DNA of 64,000 nt, taken from Bin55 sp965116055. Its GTDB lineage: Bacteria > Pseudomonadota > Gammaproteobacteria > Pseudomonadales > Azotimanducaceae. The DNA lies in the NCBI GenBank assembly GCA_965116055.1, contig OZ220466.1, positions 2,046,001 through 2,110,000 of the forward strand, read 5' to 3'. Numbering within the stretch: the stretch's first letter is position 1; each line of letters starts with the position of its first letter. Below the pieces are notes generated by a model that saw nothing but the letters and a program-made list of their open reading frames with translations, searched no databases and was not told where the DNA came from. Positions 46,798 through 56,260 of the stretch are shown piece after piece. A program made the position numbers and the translations under genes.

Positions 46798-48726
46798 ATG
46801 CGCCATATCGTTACCGCTGTTGCCCTACTTGCTTGCATTGCCGCTATAGGTCAAGAGTCGCAAACACGATACGTTCCTTTTCTCCATTCTTCAAACGATC
46901 CATACCAAGGCGTCTTACGGATTATTAATCATTCCAACACGAGCGGTGAGGTGTCGATAAGCGGCATAGATGATGAAGGGACAGAATACGGCCCTGCAAC
47001 GATACTGATCCATGGCAACGAGAACCTGTTGCTTTATACCGAGGACATCGAATCAGGATTGGACCCAGTCAATGTCGGCCTCGGCCATGGCGTTGGCAGT
47101 TGGCGTTTGCATCTCACTTCCTCTTTCGATATTGAAGCGATCGCTTATTTCGAAGCACGGGATGGATTACTGACGAATTTGCAGCAGACTGTTCAGGGCG
47201 AAAACGGCTGTTGGCGTATACCGATGTTTTATTCAGCAGACAATCTAACGACTTCTAAGGTTAGGTTAACAAACGCCAACGCAACCTCAGCCCATGTAAA
47301 AATCAGTGGTCGTGACGACAAAGGCGTTATTTCTGCTATGCCGATTGAACTCACCATAGAACCGGGCGTTACACGGATGTTTACATCGTTGCAACTGGAG
47401 GAAGGTGCGGATGGCGCTACTGGCTCGTTAGGTAACGGTCGTGGTAATTGGCAATTAGCCATCGAGTCGGACAAACTTATAACCGTTATGAATCTACTCG
47501 AAAGCGACCGAAACGTCACCAATATATCTCATCGCGCACCCTATGCGATTGGTCATTGCTGGCTCGGCAATACGCTTGCACATGCTGACCAATCTATCAT
47601 CAATCACATACTGCCCTACCAGGAATTGAGCCCAGCAATTTATGCTGCGATTATTGATGAAGCGGGGGTTCGGGCAATCGCTGCAACCGGCGTTAAGAAG
47701 TGGGGTACCGACCAGTTAGCGACCGTCCACGACAAACTCTATCTAGGATCAATCACTAAGCCGATGACAGCAACCATGATTGCTTCGCTTATCTACGCCG
47801 AATCAAGCGTATTCGAAAACGGATGGAATACCACCATCGGACAAGCATTCATCAATGAACTTGACGACATTCATTTGGATTATCACGATGTGACGATCCG
47901 CGATCTCGTCATTCATTACAGCGGTGCGCCGGAGCATTTATTAGTCTGGGAAGATGATCCTGAATTACCTAAAGCCGAACGACGGCGTAACGCAGCACTT
48001 CAACTATTGGCTCTACCACCAGCAACAACACCTGGCAGCCTCGCGTATTCTCACACCGGATATACCATCGCTGCCGTGATGGCAGAGCAGCTCACCGGAA
48101 AATCCTGGGAAACATTGATGCGCGAGCACCTATTCGAGCCGCTCGGTATGTCAAGCGCTGGTTTCGGACCGCCAGTACGGACTGACAGCGAGAACGCACC
48201 ATGGGGACACACGCTTTCGTTCAATTCTGCCACCGATGAAGAAACATACGAATGGTTACCGACCCAAGACGATTGGCACGAGGTCCTACAGCCCTCGGTT
48301 GGCGTACATGCTTCAATGCAAGATCTAGGAAAGTTTGTACAACTTTGGATGGCAAACAAAGACCCCATGCTCTTGAACCGTGAGCAACTGCAAGCCATGA
48401 CGCGTTTGGCAGTGAACGAAGATGGCGCCATCCCCAGGCTCTTGTCAGGCGGCTCGCCGAGCGCTGGATGGTGGCTCTTCACCGATGTATTCGGCTTTGG
48501 CGAATCACTCAATACACCAGGTTCAAACGGCAACTGGTATGCAATGGTTTGGGTTATGCGCGACATTAGTCGTGCATACATAGTCGTGACGAATTCAGCG
48601 TTACCTGACGAACGGTACGGCACTCGCGCAAGTATTCGCGGCATCCTGACTCCAATTACCACGAGCCTAGCATCAAGCCCAGCCCGAAGTGAACCACCTA
48701 AGCTACCGTCAGGTACCAACGACTAG
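46798..48726 (+). CDS. Secreted serine hydrolase, beta-lactamase/penicillin-binding fold
   Basis: A 642-residue exported protein (signal TAVALLACIAAIG). Residues about 25-260 form two similar beta-sandwich-like repeats (RYVPFLHSSNDPYQGVLRI and RIPMFYSADNLTTSKVRL openings). The C-terminal half is a class C beta-lactamase-like domain: SITK near 317 is the nucleophile motif, and YSHTGYTIAA near 416 occupies the YxN position, with His where Asn is usual. Such domains are usually esterases or D-amino-acid peptidases. The fusion with a repeated N-terminal beta region is notable. Confidence 0.88.
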   Translation: MRHIVTAVALLACIAAIGQESQTRYVPFLHSSNDPYQGVLRIINHSNTSGEVSISGIDDEGTEYGPATILIHGNENLLLYTEDIESGLDPVNVGLGHGVGSWRLHLTSSFDIEAIAYFEARDGLLTNLQQTVQGENGCWRIPMFYSADNLTTSKVRLTNANATSAHVKISGRDDKGVISAMPIELTIEPGVTRMFTSLQLEEGADGATGSLGNGRGNWQLAIESDKLITVMNLLESDRNVTNISHRAPYAIGHCWLGNTLAHADQSIINHILPYQELSPAIYAAIIDEAGVRAIAATGVKKWGTDQLATVHDKLYLGSITKPMTATMIASLIYAESSVFENGWNTTIGQAFINELDDIHLDYHDVTIRDLVIHYSGAPEHLLVWEDDPELPKAERRRNAALQLLALPPATTPGSLAYSHTGYTIAAVMAEQLTGKSWETLMREHLFEPLGMSSAGFGPPVRTDSENAPWGHTLSFNSATDEETYEWLPTQDDWHEVLQPSVGVHASMQDLGKFVQLWMANKDPMLLNREQLQAMTRLAVNEDGAIPRLLSGGSPSAGWWLFTDVFGFGESLNTPGSNGNWYAMVWVMRDISRAYIVVTNSALPDERYGTRASIRGILTPITTSLASSPARSEPPKLPSGTND

Positions 48727-48777
48727 CTGCGGTTGGCGTGATCAGTTACCAACCCCTCCTTTAAGTAAGGCGAAACA

Positions 48778-49770
48778 ATGAAACTAGGCATTTTGTGCGG
48801 CATGGGTCAAGATTGGCGCGAATCAATCGAAAAAGTTCGCGTTGCGGAATCACTCGGTTACACCATGGTTGCTACCGGCGAAGCTTGGGGACCTTCATCG
48901 TTGCCATGGCTGACGCTACTTGCGACGCACACTGAAAAGATTCATATCGGTACCGCCATTCTGAATGTGTATTCCAGATCGCCAGCTGCGATCGCGCAGG
49001 AGTTCGCTTGTTTGGAAGTCTTGTCGAAAGGTCGTATGGTGTGTGGACTAGGGTCCTCAGGTCATCAAGTCATCGAACACTTCCATGGCGTACCTTTCGA
49101 TCAACCGCTACGACGCATACGCGAATACGTTGAAATCATCAAACTGCTGCTTGAAGGCAAGGAACTGAATTACAACGGTCGCTTAATGCAAATGAGTCGC
49201 GGATTTCGACTCGACTTCGATCGTCAGCGCGATACCGTACCCATCTACATTGCGGCGATTACGCCCAAGTCCATAGCGCAAACTGGCGAAATCGCAGACG
49301 GCATCTTCCCGATTCATTGGCCAAGCATGCGTTTCGAATCACTTAAGAAGGATCTACATGCCGCTGCGCTTGCTTCACAAAGATCCAATATTGACGTTAC
49401 CGTCGCACCTTTCACGAACGTTTATATCGGTGATGAGGACGATGAACTGCTCTGGCAAGCGGCGCGACAGCCGTTATTTCACTACATCAACCGCATGGGT
49501 GATTTTTATTGGAATATGCTGGCAAGCAATGGCTTCGAGAACGAAGTCCTTGCATCCCGCGCAGCTTGGCATCAACGCGACCGAGACGAGGCCTTTCGAG
49601 CAATCTCCAAGGATATGGTTCGCGCGATTCAGGTGATCGGCACCGCCGAATCGATTGCATCGCAACTTGAGCAAAGGTCTCACAATGGGGCGGATATACA
49701 GCTCGTCTCTATGCCACAAGGCTCGCTTTCAGAAGTAGAACGCCAACTCGCTCAATTCATCGGTGATTGA
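48778..49770 (+). CDS. LLM-class F420/FMN-dependent oxidoreductase
   Basis: A 330-residue luciferase-like oxidoreductase. Landmarks are VRVAESLGYTMVATGEAWG, LSKGRMVCGLGSSGHQVIEHF around 85, PIYIAAITPKSIAQTGEIADGIF around 160 (cited as regions), and IGTAESIASQLEQ near the end. AAGG precedes the ATG. It is followed 29 bp later by the Eis-like acetyltransferase gene, probably in one transcript. Confidence 0.9.
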   Translation: MKLGILCGMGQDWRESIEKVRVAESLGYTMVATGEAWGPSSLPWLTLLATHTEKIHIGTAILNVYSRSPAAIAQEFACLEVLSKGRMVCGLGSSGHQVIEHFHGVPFDQPLRRIREYVEIIKLLLEGKELNYNGRLMQMSRGFRLDFDRQRDTVPIYIAAITPKSIAQTGEIADGIFPIHWPSMRFESLKKDLHAAALASQRSNIDVTVAPFTNVYIGDEDDELLWQAARQPLFHYINRMGDFYWNMLASNGFENEVLASRAAWHQRDRDEAFRAISKDMVRAIQVIGTAESIASQLEQRSHNGADIQLVSMPQGSLSEVERQLAQFIGD

Positions 49771-49799
49771 ACATCACTGATTCACCCAGAAGGATCTAC

Positions 49800-51023
49800 A
49801 TGTCAGAAGCGCAAGGATTCGAGTACCGATCCATCAAACCGAATGAGCGCGACGCGTTCAATGATCTCGTGAAATACGTGTTCGCCGACAGCACACCTGG
49901 ACCCGTGCCGGAAGAAGAAGATACCCTTGAATGCGAATGGACCACTGCAGCGTTTCACAAGGGCAAGATCGTGGCAACTTCGGCTGGCTACCCTTTCAAA
50001 ATGCGACTTAACGGCAATGCGTTGTTCGTGGACGGGTTAACGGCCGTCGGAACGGAACCAGGATATAGACGTCGCGGATTAGTCCGCGAAATGGTTTCCC
50101 GGCGACTTCACGCCGTCCACGAAGACGAACGCCAATCGGTGTCCATTCTGTGGGCTTCCATGGGAGCCATATACCAACGGTTCGGCTACGGTCTGGGTTC
50201 ACACCTCATGTCGTGTACATTCGATCCGCGATTTACGGATTTTCAATTCCCGGTCGAAACGAATGGATATGTGCGAATCGTTGACGAAGAAGAAGGCATA
50301 CCGATTCTTAAGGATTTATATCGACGCTTTATCCAGGATCGAACCCTTGATTTGCATCGAAGCGATACGATGTGGAAGGGTTATTTCGGTACGAAGAAAC
50401 GGAAGAACTATTGTGCAGTCTACTTCAATACAAACGACGAGCCAGAAGGGTATCTGGCCTATAGCACCTCGGAGTATCAACGGCCCAAAGACGAAGGGCC
50501 AGACCAACGCCTTAGTGTTCGCGAAATGATCTACCTGAACATTCTTGCTTATAGATCGCTTTGGGAATTCATTCGCAAGCACGACTTGGTCGGCAAAGTC
50601 GAGATGAGCGTGCCTATGGACGAACCGGCCATGCATATGCTGCTTGAACCACGTATGCTTCAGTTGCGGCCCAACGACGGCCTTTGGTTGCGTGTTGTCG
50701 ATGCGGCAGACGCCTTGGCCCAGCGCGGTTACAGTTCGTCCGGATCAGTCGTATTGGAAGTATCGGAAGATCGTGAATGTCCCTGGAACGAACGCCGCTA
50801 TCTGCTCGAAACGGACGGTACAACTGCGGAAGTTGCGCAAACAAACCAATCGCCAGATGCGACCCTATCGCCAAATGGGCTCGCGAGTTTATTAAGCGGC
50901 AATGCCAGCCTTTCGCAACTACATCGCATCGGACGCGCAGCGATTACGGACGAAGGTCGCCTTCATGAACTCGATTTCCTGTTTGCGACTAAATATCAGC
51001 CGTTTTGTCGCAACGGTTTTTGA
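49800..51023 (+). CDS. Eis-like GNAT N-acetyltransferase
   Basis: A 407-residue protein with the tripartite Eis architecture: an N-terminal GNAT domain with the acetyl-CoA loop GYRRRGLVREMV near 95, a second GNAT-like domain, and a C-terminal SCP2-like domain beginning around 300 (LWLRVVDAADALAQRGY). Eis enzymes acetylate aminoglycosides, polyamines or protein lysines. The ATG at 49800 with AGAAGGA just upstream is preferred over the longer frame from 49767. Confidence 0.9.
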   Translation: MSEAQGFEYRSIKPNERDAFNDLVKYVFADSTPGPVPEEEDTLECEWTTAAFHKGKIVATSAGYPFKMRLNGNALFVDGLTAVGTEPGYRRRGLVREMVSRRLHAVHEDERQSVSILWASMGAIYQRFGYGLGSHLMSCTFDPRFTDFQFPVETNGYVRIVDEEEGIPILKDLYRRFIQDRTLDLHRSDTMWKGYFGTKKRKNYCAVYFNTNDEPEGYLAYSTSEYQRPKDEGPDQRLSVREMIYLNILAYRSLWEFIRKHDLVGKVEMSVPMDEPAMHMLLEPRMLQLRPNDGLWLRVVDAADALAQRGYSSSGSVVLEVSEDRECPWNERRYLLETDGTTAEVAQTNQSPDATLSPNGLASLLSGNASLSQLHRIGRAAITDEGRLHELDFLFATKYQPFCRNGF

Positions 51024-51046
51024 GAGTAGTAAGGTATTGACCTGAT

Positions 51047-52225
51047 CTAGCCTTTACCAACGCCGCTGTCAGGTTGCGAACTAACCGATTCATCGGATAG
51101 ATGACTAAATTCTTCGCGAATCTGCGTCGAATGCTCGCCGAGACTCGGAATGCGTACTGCACAGTCTGCAATGTGACGGGCGGCGTCAGGATGCGAAGGC
51201 ATATCAATCGGCCCCGTTTCGCTTTCAAACCGCGTTCTACGTAATTGTGGGTGCTTGGCGAAAGCCGGCATGTCATTCACCACGCCGAACGCAATACGCG
51301 CTTGGGTTAGCAATTCGACGAGCTCCGACTTGTTGCGCGCGCCGAAGAAATCCTGTACCAGGCCGTCAACCTCAGCACGCCGTTCCATGCGGGCGGGATT
51401 TGTTTCGAATCGCGCATCGTGCGTCAAATCAGGACGACGTAAAACGCGTTGCGTAAAGGCTTCCCACTCCCTATCGTTTTGCACCGAAATCACGATCGTG
51501 ACACCATCCTTTGACTCAAAACCACCATACGGCGAAATAGAAGGATGAGCCAACCCCACACGTTCTGGTCCTATCCCCTTTTCTTCGTGCTGCAATAACG
51601 GGACCGACATCCAATCGGCAATGACATCAAAGAGCGAGAGCTTGATCGCGCGTCCTTGACCAGTTCGCGTCCGTGCAACGATGGCTTCGTTAATGGCTAG
51701 CGCAGCCGTTAATCCGGTTGAAATATCGACCAGGGATACGCCGATTCGACCGTATTCGCCAGGCGGCCCAGAGATAGAGATCAGTCCCGACTCGGCTTGA
51801 ATGAGCAGGTCATACGCCTTCATATCGCGATATAAACCTTCTTCGCCATAACCTGATATATCGCAGGTGATTAGGTATGGAAACTCTTGGCGTAAAGTAT
51901 CTGAGCCTAATCCAACGCTTGCGGCCGAACCAACGCTTAGATTCTGAATAAAGACATCAGCCGACCGCAATATGCGCTTGATCAACGCGACATCTTGAGG
52001 ATTCTTGATGTCAACCACAAGCGACTCTTTACCACGGTTCGCCCAAGCGAAGTATGCGCTTTGGCCATTTGCGGCTGTATCGTAAGTACGTGCGAAATCA
52101 CCCGTTTCCCGTTCAAGCTTGATAACCCGCGCGCCAGCATCCGCAAGACGACAAGTCGCAACGGGCGCTGCGACCGCTTGCTCCAAGGCAACCACCGTTA
52201 TTCCAGATAACGGGAGATCGGTCAT
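51047..52225 (-). CDS. Class III (CaiB/BaiF) CoA transferase
   Basis: A 392-residue family III CoA transferase. DLPLSGITVVALEQAVAAP and AGARVIKLERETGD at the N-terminus, NRGKESLVVDIKNP, and the AYDLLIQAESGL region around 140 with the nucleophilic Asp are typical. It would move CoA between carboxylic acids. Its start overlaps the YejE stop by 4 bp (ATGA), so it is the last gene of the transporter operon in the slot where yejF (the ATPase) is expected. Confidence 0.92.
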   Translation of the reverse strand: MTDLPLSGITVVALEQAVAAPVATCRLADAGARVIKLERETGDFARTYDTAANGQSAYFAWANRGKESLVVDIKNPQDVALIKRILRSADVFIQNLSVGSAASVGLGSDTLRQEFPYLITCDISGYGEEGLYRDMKAYDLLIQAESGLISISGPPGEYGRIGVSLVDISTGLTAALAINEAIVARTRTGQGRAIKLSLFDVIADWMSVPLLQHEEKGIGPERVGLAHPSISPYGGFESKDGVTIVISVQNDREWEAFTQRVLRRPDLTHDARFETNPARMERRAEVDGLVQDFFGARNKSELVELLTQARIAFGVVNDMPAFAKHPQLRRTRFESETGPIDMPSHPDAARHIADCAVRIPSLGEHSTQIREEFSHLSDESVSSQPDSGVGKG

Positions 52226-53289
52226 TGAGTTCGCGCTTCCAGCGGCGATTGCATGGTCGTGCCCTCGCCGCGGGTGCCTAACGATCGTCTGGGATCCAAT
52301 GCATCACGGACGCCTTCGCCAATAAAAATCAGTAACGTCAACATAACAACCAAGGTCGTGAACACGCCAGCGCCGACCCACCAGGCCTGCAAATTGCCCT
52401 TTGCAGCTGACAACAACCGGCCTAACGACGGCGATTCGATCGGTAGACCGAAGCCTAGAAAATCTAACGCCGTTAATGAAACGATCGAACTCGTCAAGAT
52501 AAACGGCAGGTACGTTAACGCGGAAACTGCGGCATTGGGAAGTACATGCCGAAAAATGACGACGAAGTCCTTCACGCCTAAAGCCCATGCAGCACGGACG
52601 AATTCAAAATTTCGTGCGCGGAGAAACTCCGCGCGTACCACGCCCACCAAAGTCATCCAACTAAACATGACCAAGATGCCCAGCAACCAAAATACATTGG
52701 GTTCGATCATGCTTGCGAGAATAATCAATACGAACAAAACCGGCAGCCCTATCCATACTTCGACGATGCGTTGACCGACCAGATCGACCAGGCCACCGAA
52801 ATATCCCTGTACGGCACCGACAAAAATGCCTATCGTCGAGCTCAGGATCGTCAAGGCAATGCCAAACAAAACAGACAATCGAAACCCGTAAAGCAATTTC
52901 GCAATGATGTCTGTGCCGAGACCGTCCGTACCCAGCCAATGTTCGTCATCGGGCGGTACAGGCACGACCGTGCGTTTCCAATCGATCGTATCGAATGAAT
53001 AACGAATCGCTGGCCATAAAGCCCAGCCATTCGCTTCGATTTCTTGCGTCGTAAATGGATCGGTATACCAAGCTTCGGTATCTAGCACACCGCCGAGCTG
53101 TTTATCGGAATATGTAAAGATCAGAGGTAAGTACACCTTGTCCTTGTAGACGAAGACGATTGGCTTGTCGTTCGCGATGAACTCTGTGAACATGCTCAAG
53201 ACGAACAGCACCATGAAGATCCAGAGCGAATAGAGAGCTCGCTTATTCTTTCGAAAGTTCGCCAACCGACGGCGGTTCAGCGGACTCAT
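52222..53289 (-). CDS. yejE: YejE-like ABC transporter permease
   Basis: A 355-residue inner-membrane permease. A short cytoplasmic N-terminus (LNRRRLANFRKNKRALYSLWIF), a first TM helix, a periplasmic loop containing DDEHWLGTDGLGTDIIAKLLYGFRLS, cited by region, and five further helices follow. The EAA-like loop ARNFEFVRAAWALGVKDFVV is at about 235. These match the YejE/OppC group that imports peptides or microcin-C-like compounds. It overlaps YejB by 4 bp and the CoA transferase by 4 bp. Confidence 0.9.
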   Translation of the reverse strand: MSPLNRRRLANFRKNKRALYSLWIFMVLFVLSMFTEFIANDKPIVFVYKDKVYLPLIFTYSDKQLGGVLDTEAWYTDPFTTQEIEANGWALWPAIRYSFDTIDWKRTVVPVPPDDEHWLGTDGLGTDIIAKLLYGFRLSVLFGIALTILSSTIGIFVGAVQGYFGGLVDLVGQRIVEVWIGLPVLFVLIILASMIEPNVFWLLGILVMFSWMTLVGVVRAEFLRARNFEFVRAAWALGVKDFVVIFRHVLPNAAVSALTYLPFILTSSIVSLTALDFLGFGLPIESPSLGRLLSAAKGNLQAWWVGAGVFTTLVVMLTLLIFIGEGVRDALDPRRSLGTRGEGTTMQSPLEARTQ

Positions 53290-54362
53290 GTTTCGCGCGT
53301 CTCGAAATCGATTCTGGGATCGACAACGACGTACATCAAGTCACCGACTAACTGCATCGTCAATCCAAGCAAACTAAACATGTACAACGTCGCGAACAGC
53401 ACTGGGTAGTCTCGGACGATAACCGCCTCATAACCTAACAAGCCGATGCCTTCAAGCGAAAAAATCACTTCGATAAGTAATGCACCGGTGAACAGGATGC
53501 CTACGAACGCCGCCGGGAAGCCTGCGATGATGATCAACATCGCGTTACGAAATACATGCAAAAAGAGCGTACGTTTTTCAGTCAGCCCTTTCGCGCGCGC
53601 GGTCAACACATATTGCTTACCGATCTCTTCAAGAAAACAATTTTTCGTGAGCATGGTCAAGGTCGCAAAACCGCCAAGCGTTAGCGCAATCACCGGTAAC
53701 GCCAGATGCCACAGAACATCTACGATTTTTTCGAAGAACGTGAGATCTGCGAATGTCTCGGACACCATTCCTCTCATCGGGAAGGCGTTAAGCCACTCGC
53801 CTCCGGCCAAAGTGACCAAAAAAATGATGGCAAACAGAAACTGCGGAATCGCATATGCGGTAAATATCACCGTGCTAGAGAAAATGTCGAGCGGGCCGCC
53901 ATCGCGAACGGCCTTCATCACACCAAGCGGAATCGAAATGGTGTAAATAAGAAACATGGAGGTCAAACCCAATGTGATTGAAACCGGCAACCGTTCGACG
54001 ATGATTTCAAGGACATTGCGATCTTGGTAATACGACATCCCGAAATCGAACCGCAGGTAGTTCCACAACATCAACCCGAATCGCACATGGGCAGGTTTGT
54101 CGAATCCAAACCGTTCTTCTATTTCTTTAATAAACTCCGGATCCAGCCCGCTGCCGCCTTGATAACCTGATTCAGAAGACGGCCCCATCGACTCGGCGGT
54201 AGAAATATTTGCCGTCGTCGACATGTTGAGACCCGAAAACTGCGCGATCGCCTGTTCTACAGGCCCACCAGGCGCAAATTGAACGATGATGAAGTTAAGT
54301 AGCAGAATCCCAAATAAAGTGACTGGGATTAAAACCAAACGGCGAAGAACGTAGTGAAACAC
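53286..54362 (-). CDS. yejB: YejB-like ABC transporter permease
   Basis: A 358-residue permease of the YejB/OppB group: TM1 (RRLVLIPVTLFGILLLNFIIV cited by region), a long periplasmic loop with GFDKPAHVRFGLMLWNYL, then five TM helices and the EAA-like loop QYVLTARAKGLTEKRTLF near 245. It starts with GTG at 54362, which shares its G with the YejA TAG stop, giving one-base coupling. It ends with a 4-bp overlap with YejE. Confidence 0.91.
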   Translation of the reverse strand: MFHYVLRRLVLIPVTLFGILLLNFIIVQFAPGGPVEQAIAQFSGLNMSTTANISTAESMGPSSESGYQGGSGLDPEFIKEIEERFGFDKPAHVRFGLMLWNYLRFDFGMSYYQDRNVLEIIVERLPVSITLGLTSMFLIYTISIPLGVMKAVRDGGPLDIFSSTVIFTAYAIPQFLFAIIFLVTLAGGEWLNAFPMRGMVSETFADLTFFEKIVDVLWHLALPVIALTLGGFATLTMLTKNCFLEEIGKQYVLTARAKGLTEKRTLFLHVFRNAMLIIIAGFPAAFVGILFTGALLIEVIFSLEGIGLLGYEAVIVRDYPVLFATLYMFSLLGLTMQLVGDLMYVVVDPRIDFETRET

Positions 54363-56218
54363 TAGTTACGGCCTGAATACTCGGCGACTTTAGCCGCCTT
54401 CTCTTCATCCCACCACCAGTGCTGAACGTGGGACGTGATACGCGTGAGCGGTACCGGATCGGGTTGTCCAAAACGATCCCAGTAAGCCAAGCCAACTTTG
54501 GTCTTCGCCATGCCTGGAATGAAGTAAAAGTTCCATAGCAAGACACGATCCAGTGCGCGAATAGCCGCCGCGTAGTCTTCGAATGCAGTAGCCGTTTTAA
54601 TGCGCTCAATAAGGAAGTCGACGGCGGGATCTTTGATATTTGCCCAGTTTGAGCTATACGCTAGATCAGCCTGTTCACTGTGGAAAAAGTTATCAATGTG
54701 AGACGTAGGGGTGTTGTCAGGTAGAAACCAGATGGCGCCAGCATCGAAGTCACCGGTACGCATACGTGACAACCAATTGGAGATCTCCGGAGACTTTGCG
54801 GTCGCGCTGATTCCTAAACGTTTCAACACTTGCATATAGTGGATAAAACTGGACGCAAGTGCGGGCGACACAGCGACCATGCGGATGTGGAACACCTCGC
54901 CTGTTGTTTCATGGACAAGCTTTTGGTCGCGCAGAACCCAACCTGCTTGACGTAGTAACTCCTGCGCGCGAAGTAGCGTTTCCCGGTGGTACCCATCGCC
55001 TTGCTTCGGTGGTGGTCGATACGGTTCGGTGAAAACGCGTGGCGGCACTAAATCGCGAATCGGCTCTAAGTGGCGTAACTCAAGATCATCCGGTAGGTCT
55101 TGCGCCGAATACACGTCCGAGCCGTGAAAGTAGCTCGTAGCCAAGTCGTAAAAGCCGTAATTGCGCTTATTCAACCACTGGAGGTCGTGCACCAGCCACA
55201 GCGCTTCGCGCACGCGTACGTCCTGAAACCGTTTCTGTTCCAAGTTCCAAAACACTGGCCACCAGAGTCCCGCAGGGCGCATTTGGGGTACGTAAGATTT
55301 TTTGAATAAACCTAATTCACGTGGCCGAAACTCGTAAGCCTGTTCCCATAAGCGCGGTATGTTTTCAACATGGACATCAATCACGTCCCCCTTCAAACTC
55401 TCGGTTTGTACTTGATCATCACGGAAATAATCGAACTTAACGAAGTCGAAGTTGTAGCGCCCGCGGTTGACTGGTAGATCGCGCGCCCAGTAATCGTCCA
55501 CACGTTTGAACCGCACCCACTGTCCAACGTAGAAGTCGTCGATTTTGTACGGGCCCGACCCCAATGGCGGTTTAACCGTTGTTTCGAGCACGTCACGGTC
55601 TTGACCAGTCCAATAGTGTTTAGGCAGGATTGAGAGGGTACCGATACGAATCGGTAGCAATGGATCCGATCGATAGTCTTCGTCAATCAGAAAACGGACT
55701 TCACGTTCATTGATGACCTCGACCTCCGTAAAACCCACGATTGGATTCTGAATGCTCGGATTCGCTTCGAATCGGTATGTGTTGAAAGTAAAGATCACGT
55801 CATCTATTGTGATGGGTTTACCGTCGTGCCAACGCCCCGAATCCCGCAGTCGAAACGCGACCCAAGATCGATCAGGCGCAACCGCGATGCCTTCTGCCAG
55901 CAAACCGTAGATGGATGCTATTTCGTCAACGGCGAATTCCATCAACGCGTCAAGAAGCAAGTTGTCGGAAGGGGACCCCACTGCAAGCGATGCCGCGACG
56001 CGACCTCGAGGCGGCACGGGATTAAAGCTATCCCAATTGCCCATCTGCGGAATGCGAATTTGCCCTCCCTTCGGAGCATTCGGATTGACGTACGCGAAAT
56101 GCTTGAAATCTGGCGCCAGTTTAGGCTGGCTAAGAAACGCATAGCCGTGCTCGTACTCAATAGCCCCAGAAGCACATGCGATGCAAGCCGTCATTGCAGA
56201 ACAAAGAAAGGGTCGCAC
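54362..56218 (-). CDS. yejA: YejA-like extracellular solute-binding protein, family 5
   Basis: A 618-residue periplasmic binding protein of the oligopeptide (SBP_bac_5) family. The signal peptide (FLCSAMTACIACASG) is followed by FKHFAYVNPNAPKGGQIRIP, characteristic of YejA. GTG start. It captures peptides or peptide-like compounds for the YejB/YejE channel. It follows the amidohydrolase gene by 42 bp and is coupled to yejB, so the amidohydrolase product or substrate may relate to the imported compound. Confidence 0.92.
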   Translation of the reverse strand: MRPFLCSAMTACIACASGAIEYEHGYAFLSQPKLAPDFKHFAYVNPNAPKGGQIRIPQMGNWDSFNPVPPRGRVAASLAVGSPSDNLLLDALMEFAVDEIASIYGLLAEGIAVAPDRSWVAFRLRDSGRWHDGKPITIDDVIFTFNTYRFEANPSIQNPIVGFTEVEVINEREVRFLIDEDYRSDPLLPIRIGTLSILPKHYWTGQDRDVLETTVKPPLGSGPYKIDDFYVGQWVRFKRVDDYWARDLPVNRGRYNFDFVKFDYFRDDQVQTESLKGDVIDVHVENIPRLWEQAYEFRPRELGLFKKSYVPQMRPAGLWWPVFWNLEQKRFQDVRVREALWLVHDLQWLNKRNYGFYDLATSYFHGSDVYSAQDLPDDLELRHLEPIRDLVPPRVFTEPYRPPPKQGDGYHRETLLRAQELLRQAGWVLRDQKLVHETTGEVFHIRMVAVSPALASSFIHYMQVLKRLGISATAKSPEISNWLSRMRTGDFDAGAIWFLPDNTPTSHIDNFFHSEQADLAYSSNWANIKDPAVDFLIERIKTATAFEDYAAAIRALDRVLLWNFYFIPGMAKTKVGLAYWDRFGQPDPVPLTRITSHVQHWWWDEEKAAKVAEYSGRN

Positions 56219-56260
56219 GACGAACTATCCCGCTAAAACATTTTCACCGGTTGCAATGCC

